Part shown: piece after piece, positions 8,577-16,565 of the stretch
How positions within the stretch are numbered: the first letter of the stretch is position 1
How the letters are laid out: every line of letters begins with the position of its first letter
Assembly (NCBI RefSeq): GCF_900143085.1
Contig: NZ_FRCZ01000005.1
Coordinates: 186,001-250,000, forward strand
Direction of reading: 5' to 3'
Source: Gracilibacillus kekensis
GTDB lineage: Bacteria; Bacillota; Bacilli; Bacillales; Amphibacillaceae
DNA length: 64,000 nucleotides
Position numbers and translations under genes: made by a program
The notes under the pieces: model-generated
What the model was told of the DNA's origin: nothing
Databases searched by the model: none
The model's input: the letters and a program-made list of their open reading frames with translations, nothing else

Positions 8577-9382
8577 AAATGTATTTGGCTTCACCACTAT
8601 GTTGGAACTATCCCGTTGATGAAGTGATTCGACACGCGAAAGCTTTTGATTTTGATGGTGTAGAAATTCGCGCGGAACATGTTGAATTATATGAAACTGA
8701 GGTGTGCTCGATTCTTCAGGCAAAAGAAGAAACAGGAATGGAATTATCACTGCATGCGGCAACCTGGGACCTTAATTTATCTTCAATTAATGAAGGAATC
8801 GAAAAACAGTCGATTATGGAAACGATAAAATCGATGAAACTCGCACAACAAATAGGGGCAGAGAGCATGACCATTCATCCCGGTAGACATTCGCTTGTCG
8901 ATCAATTTCAAGCTTTAAGTAAACAAAAATTAATTAGGAATCTGATTTATTTAGCAGAACAGGCAAATCAATTAAATGTCACGCTATCCATTGAACAAAT
9001 GGAGCCGATAAAAAAGGAATTCATTACAACGCCTGAAGCGACAAATGAGCTGTTAAATCATTTGCCTAAAACTGTTAAAACAACACTAGATATCGCACAC
9101 ATTCCTCTTGATCAAAAGCCAGAACAGGATTTTCAAACACTAAAACGAATTAACAACATACATATTAGTGACTCTACACCCTCTACGTATCATGTAGCCA
9201 TAGGTGATGGAAATATACAGTTTGATGGGATTTTAGAAAAATTAAAGCAAACCAATCTTCCTGTCGTATTGGAAGGCTTCGATAATAGTCATTCTTTAGA
9301 TGTGTTAAAGAAAAACATCACACAATTAAAAGCGTTTCAATTATTAAGGGGGGAAACTCTTGAGAATTTTAGTTACCAATGA
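8573..9382 (+). CDS. Xylose-isomerase-like TIM-barrel protein
   Basis: About 269 residues of the AP-endonuclease-2/sugar isomerase superfamily. Features are LSLHAATWDL, SMTIHPGRH, LSIEQMEP (acidic metal ligand), TTLDIAHIP and INNIHISDSTPSTYHVAIGDG, with the histidine and acidic residues that bind the divalent metal in this fold. The start at 8573 (MKMYLASP) follows AGGAGG at ten bases and overlaps the previous stop as ATGA. The 3' end runs 23 bases into surE. It probably isomerises or epimerises a sugar, or acts on a phosphate-containing ligand delivered by the importer in this operon. Endonuclease IV itself is excluded by its short length and lack of the full nine-ligand set. Confidence 0.82.
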   Translation: MKMYLASPLCWNYPVDEVIRHAKAFDFDGVEIRAEHVELYETEVCSILQAKEETGMELSLHAATWDLNLSSINEGIEKQSIMETIKSMKLAQQIGAESMTIHPGRHSLVDQFQALSKQKLIRNLIYLAEQANQLNVTLSIEQMEPIKKEFITTPEATNELLNHLPKTVKTTLDIAHIPLDQKPEQDFQTLKRINNIHISDSTPSTYHVAIGDGNIQFDGILEKLKQTNLPVVLEGFDNSHSLDVLKKNITQLKAFQLLRGETLENFSYQ

Positions 9383-10166
9383 TGATGGCATTTTCCATCC
9401 AGGAGTAGAGGCAATGGTTTCGGTGCTTCAGCATTTTGGAGAAGTATATGTCGTTTGTCCTGATGAAGAACGGAGTGCTATCAGCCATTCCATCACATTA
9501 AGAAATCCAATTAAAGCCGTACCGACCAATATATTTTCAACAGGTATTACCTCCTGGCTGGTCAATGGCACACCAGCAGATTGTATCAAACTAGGAGTCG
9601 AAGTGTTAATGAAGGAACCACCGGACATAGTTTTTTCAGGTATTAATATTGGTCCTAACCTAGGACGGGACATTTATTATTCTGGAACGATTGCGGGTGC
9701 AAGTGAAGCAGCATTGTATGGCATTCCCTCTGTTGCTGTATCATTAGCATCTTTTGATAAAGCAAGTGTTAACTATCAACAAATCAAAGCGTTATTTTAT
9801 CAAATTGGGGAGGTGATTATCCAAAATAAGATTCCGAGCGGGATGTTGCTGAATGTTAACTTACCCTATACGTCAAAAGAATTATGTCAAGGTGTCAAAG
9901 TTGTCCCTTTAGATATGTCTGTTTCCAGATACCGTCATGTCGGTTTAAATGATCCAAATGGAAACATCTATTATTGGTTAAAGGATACGTATCAAGAATT
10001 AGACGAATTAGCCAAAGGAAAAGACTTTAGTTTGCTAAGGCAAAATTATGTCACGATTTCGCCGATTGAAAATAAGACGATCACCAAACGAAGAATCGAT
10101 TATGTAAGCAGATGGTTTCATACATTCAATCAAAATAAGGAGGATTTCTTTCATGTCAAACATTAA
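9360..10166 (+). CDS. surE: 5'/3'-nucleotidase SurE
   Basis: A 268-residue SurE phosphatase that hydrolyses nucleoside 5'- and 3'-monophosphates and short polyphosphates. The N-terminus MRILVTNDDG holds the metal-binding D-D pair. Further hallmarks are ERSAISHSIT, the asparagine of VNGTPADC and GINIGPNLGRDIYYSGTIAGA. The start is TTG with AAGGGGGG six bases upstream. It overlaps the TIM-barrel gene by 23 bases and the lipoprotein gene by 14, so it is tightly coupled to both. SurE is uncommon in Bacillus-type genomes. Its place beside an importer suggests that nucleotides or sugar phosphates are dephosphorylated for use. Confidence 0.95.
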   Translation: MRILVTNDDGIFHPGVEAMVSVLQHFGEVYVVCPDEERSAISHSITLRNPIKAVPTNIFSTGITSWLVNGTPADCIKLGVEVLMKEPPDIVFSGINIGPNLGRDIYYSGTIAGASEAALYGIPSVAVSLASFDKASVNYQQIKALFYQIGEVIIQNKIPSGMLLNVNLPYTSKELCQGVKVVPLDMSVSRYRHVGLNDPNGNIYYWLKDTYQELDELAKGKDFSLLRQNYVTISPIENKTITKRRIDYVSRWFHTFNQNKEDFFHVKH

Positions 10167-11172
10167 ACGATCCATTTTATTAATCAGCATTATTAGTATT
10201 TTAAGTATACTCGCAGCTTGTGGTGGCGAATCAGAGGGGAATGCAAGTGAAGGTGTTTCCGGTGAATTAAACTTCTACACGTCTCAACCTGACGCAGATG
10301 CAGAACAACTGGTTAGTGCATTTAATGAGCAATACCCAGATGTAGACGTAAGTGTTTTCCGTTCAGGTACAGAGGAAGTAATTAGTAAAATTCAAGCAGA
10401 ACAGCAAGCAGGCGACGTTCAGGCTGACCTTTTATTGGTTGCCGATGCAGTTACTTTTGAAAGCTTAAAAGAACAAGACATGTTACTGGAATACAAGTCG
10501 AGTGAGACCGAACAAATTCCAGAAAGCTTCGTTGATTCGGATGGCACGTATACTGGAACAAAAGTAATGTCTACTGCTTTAGTAGTGAACACAGATAAAG
10601 TAAATGAGATGCCAACATCGTGGAAAGTACTTTCTGATCAAGCATCTAATGGACAAGTCATCATGCCGAGTCCCCTATACTCTGGAGCAGCTGCCTACAA
10701 TTTAGGTGTTTTGACTCGAAATGATGATTTTGGTTGGGACTTCTATGAAAATATTCAAGCAAATGATCCAATGATTACTCAGGGTAACGGTGACGTGTTA
10801 AAAGGTGTAGCAAGTGGTGATCAATCTTATGGAATGGTCGTCGATTTCATTGTCGCTCGTGCAGAAGCAGATGGTTCACCTGTAAAGCTTGTTTATCCTG
10901 ATGAAGGAGTACCAGTCATCATAGAACCAATTGGTATCATGAAAAATACAGACAATGAACCTGCTGCAAAAGCATTTGTTGATTTTGTTCTATCTCAGGA
11001 AGGACAGGAATTAGCAGCTGAAATTGGTTATACCCCAATTAGAGAAGGTGTAGCAGCACCAGAAGGCTTAAAAACGATTGACGAAATGAATGTACTTGAA
11101 GCAGATATTAATGAGTTATATCAAAACCGAGAGCAGGACAAAGAGCAGTTCAACCAACTATTTGGAGAATAA
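10153..11172 (+). CDS. ABC-importer substrate-binding lipoprotein (ferric / sugar-phosphate type)
   Basis: A 339-residue extracellular solute-binding protein. The signal peptide ends in the lipobox LAAC (about Cys23), so it is tethered to the outer face of the membrane. The mature part (LNFYTSQPDADAEQLVSAF, YSGAAAYNLG, GYTPIREGV) belongs to the FbpA/AfuA/phosphonate-binding cluster. Many such proteins are annotated as iron carriers, but AfuA members bind sugar phosphates. Two phosphatases in the same operon favour an organophosphate ligand here. The FbpA-type iron tyrosine pair is not obvious. The ATG follows AAGGAGGA. Confidence 0.85.
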   Translation: MSNIKRSILLISIISILSILAACGGESEGNASEGVSGELNFYTSQPDADAEQLVSAFNEQYPDVDVSVFRSGTEEVISKIQAEQQAGDVQADLLLVADAVTFESLKEQDMLLEYKSSETEQIPESFVDSDGTYTGTKVMSTALVVNTDKVNEMPTSWKVLSDQASNGQVIMPSPLYSGAAAYNLGVLTRNDDFGWDFYENIQANDPMITQGNGDVLKGVASGDQSYGMVVDFIVARAEADGSPVKLVYPDEGVPVIIEPIGIMKNTDNEPAAKAFVDFVLSQEGQELAAEIGYTPIREGVAAPEGLKTIDEMNVLEADINELYQNREQDKEQFNQLFGE

Positions 11173-11186
11173 GGGTGACGTGCAAC

Positions 11187-12917
11187 ATGAAAAATAATAA
11201 CAATAGAGAAGTAATGCCAAATCTGGCATTACATTCTCTTTTTTCTAATAAAAATATCTTTAAGCTATTAGGAATTATCGCGATATGTGTGTTCTTTCTT
11301 TTACCGATTTTTCGCTTGATTATGCTCAGTTTTACTTCAGATGGAACGATATCATATGGAAATTACACAACGATTTTACAGGATGCTAGCACTTGGAAAG
11401 TTGTGTCCAATACACTTATTGTTGTCGCAGGTTCAACGGTTATTTCTCTTGTTATCGGTATTTCACTAGCTTGGTTAGTCGCGTACACAGATATAAGAGC
11501 AAAGAGACTGATGCAAATTTTTATTATTTTACCATTTGTGATTCCATCGTATATCACAACTCTAGCATGGACTCAATTTTTAGGAGCGAATGGACTTTAC
11601 GTCAAACTTGCGTCTCTTTTGCCTTTTGAAGTAGAAGCTATTAATCTATATAGTTTGGCAGGGATTATTTTCGTCTTAGGCTTTTCTCATTATCCGCTTG
11701 TCTATCTACTTACAGTGAGTGTCTTTCGCAAAATACCCCGGGAGCTTGAGCTCGCTTCTCGTGCTTCAGGCGCCAAGCGTTGGGCCACATTCCGAAAAGT
11801 AAACATGCCCCTTGCATTACCGGGTATTGTTAGTGGAGGATTTCTTGCATTTTTAGCCAACCTTGATAACTTCGGGATACCGGCGTTCCTTGGTATACCA
11901 GCACAAATTAATGTGTTAAGTACATATATTTATCAGCAAGTAGTTGGATTCGGCCCTTCCGCTTTTGCAAGAGCTGCAACTTTTTCCGTAATCTTAGGTA
12001 TTGTGGCTTTACTGGGGACGGCAATTCAGTGGTTCTTTTTACGAAAATCAAAACGCTTAGAAACGACAATGGAAGATAAACAACCTCGCTACTATTTAGG
12101 TAACAAAAAATTACCCGTAGAGATATTTATATGGCTGTTTTTCCTTGTTACCGGAGTTGTTCCATTGATTTCGATGGGAATGACATCACTAGTTACTGCT
12201 TACGGTGTTGATTTTTCCTTAAAAACGATGAGTTTCGAAAACTATCAATTTATTCTAACGACAAGCTCAAAAGCAAAAGAAGCTCTGGGAAATAGTGTAA
12301 TGCTAGCAGGAGTTACAATGATCATTGGCATCATATTAGGAACATCTATTGCCTACCTTCGGGTGCGTAAGCCTAATTTCTTAAGCAAATTTACAGAGGT
12401 TTCAATCAGTTTACCCTATGCATTACCTGGAACAGTGATGGCATTAGCAATGATCTTTGCCTGGATGGAACCTATCCCCGGTTGGAATCCTGATATTTAT
12501 GGATCGATTATCATTCTTTTTATTGCTTATATTACGAGATTTCTCATTTTACAAGTACGAGGCAGTATTACCGCTTTGATGCAGGTCGATCTTTCAATAG
12601 AAGAGGCTGCACATGTAAGTGGTGCAAAGGGATGGTCAAAATGGCGTAAAATCTTAGTGCCACTGCTTACTCCCGGTGTATTAAGCGGTGCATTCCTTGT
12701 TTTTTTAAGTGCCTTAACTGAGTTAACAGTGTCGTCGTTGCTATGGTCCTCTAATTCAGAAACGATTGGTGTTGTGATCTTTGGCTTCGAACAGGCAGGT
12801 TACACCACGTACTCGACAGCTTTTTCCAGTTTGATCGTTATGCTGATCATTCTAGGCTTTACGATTCTTTATTTGGCACAATCCTATTGGAACAGAAAGG
12901 TTGGGAAACGAACATGA
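11187..12917 (+). CDS. ABC-importer permease, fused two-domain (FbpB/AfuB type)
   Basis: About 576 residues with two homologous permease halves, each of about six membrane helices. Each carries an EAA loop that contacts the ATPase: ELASRASGAKRWATFRKVNMP near residue 190 and EEAAHVSGAKGWSKWRKILVP near residue 475. The fused layout is typical of the ferric/sugar-phosphate importer group. I prefer ATG 11187, with AAGGGTGA at eight bases, although GTG 11175 with GGAG upstream is also possible. It lies between the lipoprotein gene and the ATPase gene, overlapping the latter by four bases. Confidence 0.92.
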   Translation: MKNNNNREVMPNLALHSLFSNKNIFKLLGIIAICVFFLLPIFRLIMLSFTSDGTISYGNYTTILQDASTWKVVSNTLIVVAGSTVISLVIGISLAWLVAYTDIRAKRLMQIFIILPFVIPSYITTLAWTQFLGANGLYVKLASLLPFEVEAINLYSLAGIIFVLGFSHYPLVYLLTVSVFRKIPRELELASRASGAKRWATFRKVNMPLALPGIVSGGFLAFLANLDNFGIPAFLGIPAQINVLSTYIYQQVVGFGPSAFARAATFSVILGIVALLGTAIQWFFLRKSKRLETTMEDKQPRYYLGNKKLPVEIFIWLFFLVTGVVPLISMGMTSLVTAYGVDFSLKTMSFENYQFILTTSSKAKEALGNSVMLAGVTMIIGIILGTSIAYLRVRKPNFLSKFTEVSISLPYALPGTVMALAMIFAWMEPIPGWNPDIYGSIIILFIAYITRFLILQVRGSITALMQVDLSIEEAAHVSGAKGWSKWRKILVPLLTPGVLSGAFLVFLSALTELTVSSLLWSSNSETIGVVIFGFEQAGYTTYSTAFSSLIVMLIILGFTILYLAQSYWNRKVGKRT

Positions 12918-13987
12918 CTACTATTATTGAAAATCTGGTGAAACGCTTTGATCAAACAACCGCATTAAAGAAAATAAATGTAACGATTGAAGACGGAGAA
13001 TTTATTGCCATACTCGGTCCATCTGGTTGCGGGAAAACAACCTTACTCCGTTTGTTGGCAGGATTCGATTCGCCATCAAGTGGCAATATATCGATTGGAG
13101 ACCAGCGAGTAAGTGATAATAAGATGACTCTCCCACCAGAAAAACGAAATATCGGAATGGTCTTTCAATCATTCGCTCTCTGGCCACACCTGAACGTGCG
13201 TAAACATATTGAGTTTCCGCTTCTTCATCATGCATATGTACCAAAAGACACAAGTGTCAATATATCGAAGCGCGTTGATGAAGTCATGGAAATTATTGAA
13301 TTAACCGAACTAGCAAACCGTATGCCCAGTGAGCTATCTGGTGGCCAAAAGCAGCGCGTCGCATTAGGCCGCGCCATTGCACCAAAACCAGAACTGTTAT
13401 TGATGGATGAACCACTAAGCAATCTGGATGCAGAGTTACGGATGGAGATGCGCAAGGAAATTCAAGAACTGCACCGATTGACAAATGCAACGATTGTCTA
13501 TGTCACCCATGATCAAGGGGAAGCATTAGCAATGGCAGATCGGATCGTTGTCATGAATAAGGGCGAGATCGAACAGATTGGTACACCTCAGGAAATTTAC
13601 AGTCGTCCCAACACACCTTTTGTTGCTAACTTTGTTGGCAAAGCTAATTTAATAGATGGTATGTGGGAGGCAGATCAATTTACACCAGCGTCCAATCCAA
13701 ACCTGACTTGGCCTGACTTGGGTGTTTCGGTCCCATTAAAGAAAAAAGGAATCTACCCAATCCGACCAGAACAATTAACCCTTATGGAGGATGACCGGGG
13801 AGGTATCCATGGTGTGATCACAAGTGTTCAATACCAAGGGAAAGAAATCCATTACACAGTGCAGGCGAATGGTCAAGCTTGGCTTGTGCATACAGATCTT
13901 ATGCAAAAGTTTCAATTAGGGCAACAAGTTACAATCCAGTTAAAAGTGAGTGTGCGTGAAGATAATCGGAATGTCGTTTATTTGTGA
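12914..13987 (+). CDS. ABC-importer ATPase (FbpC/AfuC type)
   Basis: About 357 residues. Walker A is GPSGCGKTT (about 37-45), the Q-loop VFQSFALWPHL, the signature LSGGQKQR, Walker B LLLMDEP and the H-loop YVTHDQ. A C-terminal TOBE-type domain (about 240-357) is as long as in the MalK/FbpC group. The start at 12914 overlaps the permease stop as ATGA; the AAAGG upstream is rather far away, so translation may depend on coupling. It powers the importer encoded by the two preceding genes and ends the operon. Confidence 0.93.
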   Translation: MTTIIENLVKRFDQTTALKKINVTIEDGEFIAILGPSGCGKTTLLRLLAGFDSPSSGNISIGDQRVSDNKMTLPPEKRNIGMVFQSFALWPHLNVRKHIEFPLLHHAYVPKDTSVNISKRVDEVMEIIELTELANRMPSELSGGQKQRVALGRAIAPKPELLLMDEPLSNLDAELRMEMRKEIQELHRLTNATIVYVTHDQGEALAMADRIVVMNKGEIEQIGTPQEIYSRPNTPFVANFVGKANLIDGMWEADQFTPASNPNLTWPDLGVSVPLKKKGIYPIRPEQLTLMEDDRGGIHGVITSVQYQGKEIHYTVQANGQAWLVHTDLMQKFQLGQQVTIQLKVSVREDNRNVVYL

Positions 13988-14137
13988 TTCTAAAATGGAG
14001 CGAAGTAGTGGTACTAGAAGCGATTATATATATTTATGTTAAACTATAACTGATAATGTTTTAGTTGCAACTAATAAGGCTACTAATCTATATGAAACCT
14101 TTTCCGCTATATAAACGTAACAAAATTGGGTGATTCT

Positions 14138-15001
14138 ATGAGAAAAATAATAGGGATTATAATAATCGTAATAAGTGTCTTATTCGGAGTAGCATCTGCC
14201 ACTTTATTCTCTGAAGATGGCATTGCAGCCTTAATCGGCATCTTGGTATTTTGCCTTCCACTCTTTATCGTAGGGCAAATCATACGAAGTTCTTGGGAAG
14301 CTTTTAAACGTAAAAAAATGTATTGGATCTGGCTATATTTATTTTTCTTTCTGTTTGTGCCTGTATGCTTTAATTTTCTTATATCCATGGATGAATTAAA
14401 AAAACATGTATTTCACGCTGAAGAGTATATTATATTTCGCCCCAAATCCAGCAGTTTAATCGGAGGATTACAATTATTTAGTTTTTTTGCTTTTATCACA
14501 CTTTTCTTTTACCGATTTTTTGTATCTCATTCAAAGGGTAAAAAAATCGTCACTAAATTAATTATTGGTCTCGCGGTATTTTTAATCTGCTTCAGCTATT
14601 TAATGTTTAAAGATTATCGAGGTGTTCACCCTGAGGATGGACTTGTCAGAAGTAATTGGTTAGGGAATAAAACGACCGTTTCATTTGAACAAATAGACTC
14701 TATTAATCTGGAACCTGATTATTCATCGGGTGGCCATGCAAGGTATGGAGGAACTCCTCATTTTATTTGGTCGATTGAGTTCAAACATGATACCGAGCAA
14801 TCGACTTATAACTTTACATTGATTGATAAATCAAACCTTGATAATACTATCAAGATGAAAGACCTTGCAAGTAAAAAACAAATTCCATTTACAGTAGAAG
14901 AAATGAATAAGGAAGCGTACGACTTGTTAGCACTTGATCTGGAGTTTGAGGAACTAAATGAGGATAAATACTATCAGCTATTTGAAGTATCAAAAAAGTA
15001 A
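14138..15001 (+). CDS. Membrane protein of unknown function
   Basis: About 287 residues. Four hydrophobic stretches are clear: near 3-24, 31-50, 62-85 and 110-135 with a possible fifth near 145-165. A soluble C-terminal part of about 120 residues follows, starting FKDYRGVHPEDGL and rich in beta-type sequence with many charged residues. I recognise no family. The ATG 14138 follows GGGTGA; a TTG four codons earlier is an alternative. It stands alone, with a strong terminator behind it. Confidence 0.75.
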   Translation: MRKIIGIIIIVISVLFGVASATLFSEDGIAALIGILVFCLPLFIVGQIIRSSWEAFKRKKMYWIWLYLFFFLFVPVCFNFLISMDELKKHVFHAEEYIIFRPKSSSLIGGLQLFSFFAFITLFFYRFFVSHSKGKKIVTKLIIGLAVFLICFSYLMFKDYRGVHPEDGLVRSNWLGNKTTVSFEQIDSINLEPDYSSGGHARYGGTPHFIWSIEFKHDTEQSTYNFTLIDKSNLDNTIKMKDLASKKQIPFTVEEMNKEAYDLLALDLEFEELNEDKYYQLFEVSKK

Positions 15002-15012
15002 ACTAAAAGCTT

Positions 15013-15046
15013 TACCGTACTTGAGCATATCAAGTACGGTTTTTTA
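15013..15046 (+). terminator. Terminator after the membrane protein gene
   Basis: ACCGTACTTGA pairs with TCAAGTACGGT and is followed by TTTTTTA. Confidence 0.92.
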
Positions 15047-15106
15047 TCTCTCACACGTTTTTTAACAAAAAATGTTTGGATCGTTTAAATCCAAATATTG
15101 TCATAT

Positions 15107-15520
15107 TTATATATTTGTTTCCTTCACTGTAATGGCTTGAGATAGTTTATTAGTTTTGCAACTGTTGAACTCATCTTCATTGACTATATCTATCTTCATT
15201 GCCGCTTCCAATTTTTCAATATCTGGTTGTTTTACTTGTAAGATAAAGTCTGCTAAATGTAATTCTTCTAATTTTTCTACTGTTTTTTCTGGATCGTAAT
15301 TAACGGAAGATCGAATGATACGCTGAGCCTTATATTTCCCTCTTTGTACTTCACCTTTTTGTTCATTGCCAAAAGTTACATCTAGATAATGGTGTATCTG
15401 CTTTTTAATCTGATTGATTTCTTTCTCTAATTCTTTTTTCTGAATGTTTAAATGATAGTATTTCTTTAACATTTCTTCAGAAAGTTCAGAAGATAATTCG
15501 ATTTCTGTTGCCTTTGACAT
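15107..15520 (-). CDS. Small coiled-coil protein of unknown function
   Basis: About 137 residues. Residues 10-50 form a clear coiled coil (YYHLNIQKKELEKEINQIKK). They are followed by a basic segment, GKYKAQRIIRSSVNYDPEK, and a C-terminal part, LADFILQVKQPDIEKLEAAM, ending near SQAITVKE. The pattern is common in short Bacillaceae proteins and recalls phage Gam or single-strand-annealing accessory proteins, but I cannot assign it. The start at 15520 has GGGGGAG five bases upstream. Confidence 0.6.
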   Translation of the reverse strand: MSKATEIELSSELSEEMLKKYYHLNIQKKELEKEINQIKKQIHHYLDVTFGNEQKGEVQRGKYKAQRIIRSSVNYDPEKTVEKLEELHLADFILQVKQPDIEKLEAAMKIDIVNEDEFNSCKTNKLSQAITVKETNI

Positions 15521-15854
15521 CATTACTCCCCCAGTAAGTTAAGATTAATTCATTTATATGAAACTGGGGCAATTTTATGCGTTTGTTATGATAAACATTA
15601 TTATGAAAATTAGGTATTATCTGACCTTATTCAGTCTTTATTTTCGCTTTTTTCCTCTCCCCTCTTCTTTCTAATGTACGTATCAGCAACAGTGAAAATC
15701 CCTTGCTCCCTTACATCATAATTGAATAATAATTAACATATTATAACATTAATAGCATTTTATAAATTATTTATTCTTTTTAATTATGATAAAATAGGAC
15801 AAAATTTGTTTTTGAATTAAAATGATTTTTCAGCGAATACGAGGAGTGATTTTG
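15521..15854. other. AT-rich intergenic region
   Basis: About 330 bases between divergently transcribed genes. I find no gene, terminator or clear promoter hexamers in it; it must hold the promoters of both neighbours. Confidence 0.4.
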
Positions 15855-16448
15855 TTGTCCATAAATCATACCAATAACTATTATATAATGCTTATCGATA
15901 CTCCTTGGGCAGGTCCAAACACAGAGGTTCGTAACGGTCCAGGTCTTAAGCTTTTAAATGGAACAGAAGTAACATATCAGGTGATAGAACCTTTTGAGAT
16001 TAAATTGGCTGTAGATGACGCAGCTGGTGATCCCCTGCAGTTTAAAACGTGCGACATTCACGGACCGAATCGAACAACCCTTTTCTCCAAACGTTTAATC
16101 GAACTATTAAAACAACACGGGGTCGAAAACGTTCAATACTTTGATACGAATGTAGTGTATGAACCCACAGGAGAATTCTATGATTATAAAATGGTGAATA
16201 TAATTGGCCTTGTAAAAGGATTAAATGAACAAGAATCAGAATTATTAATTAGTGAAAGAGGAACGGTGCTTGATATTGAAAAAATGGTTTTCGATGAGGA
16301 GAAATTAGAAGGTTATAAGTTATGTCGTTTGCAGGAAGATTCCATGTTAGTTGTCGTCCACAGGAGCATTAAAGAAGCGATTGAAAAAGCAGGATTAACC
16401 GGATTTCTCTTTGTCACAGATGATGAATTTGAACCTGGAATGATTTAG
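15855..16448 (+). CDS. Imm11/Imm43-like immunity protein (DUF1629-type), orphan
   Basis: About 197 residues with the arrangement of the Imm11 group: a variable N-terminus, then FSKRLIELLKQHGVENVQYF, YKMVNIIGLVKGLNEQESEL, DIEKMVFDEEKL, and the closing VVVHRSIKEAIEKAGLTGFL. Such proteins neutralise polymorphic toxins, often RNases or deaminases, delivered by type VI, VII or LXG systems. The start is probably TTG 15855, eight bases after GGAG. No toxin gene is adjacent, so it may protect against toxins from relatives, or act in another role. The family call rests on pattern memory. Confidence 0.6.
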   Translation: MSINHTNNYYIMLIDTPWAGPNTEVRNGPGLKLLNGTEVTYQVIEPFEIKLAVDDAAGDPLQFKTCDIHGPNRTTLFSKRLIELLKQHGVENVQYFDTNVVYEPTGEFYDYKMVNIIGLVKGLNEQESELLISERGTVLDIEKMVFDEEKLEGYKLCRLQEDSMLVVVHRSIKEAIEKAGLTGFLFVTDDEFEPGMI

Positions 16449-16509
16449 TCTGCTTTCGAAAAAATCGGCTCCGACATTTATAAATACGATCGTATATTCT
16501 AAATAGTTA

Positions 16510-16540
16510 GACCGCAAAAATACAATGACTTTTGCGGTCC
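16510..16540. terminator. Bidirectional terminator between Imm11-like and esterase genes
   Basis: GACCGCAAAA and TTTTGCGGTC form a 10-bp stem between two convergent genes. Confidence 0.75.
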
Positions 16541-16565
16541 CTTTAATGTCTTCAAGAATTATATT

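Noticed and set aside
10153-13987. Calling the ABC importer a ferric iron transporter
   Set aside because: The fold would allow it, but two phosphatases and an isomerase in the same operon, and no clear iron-binding tyrosine pair, favour an organophosphate.
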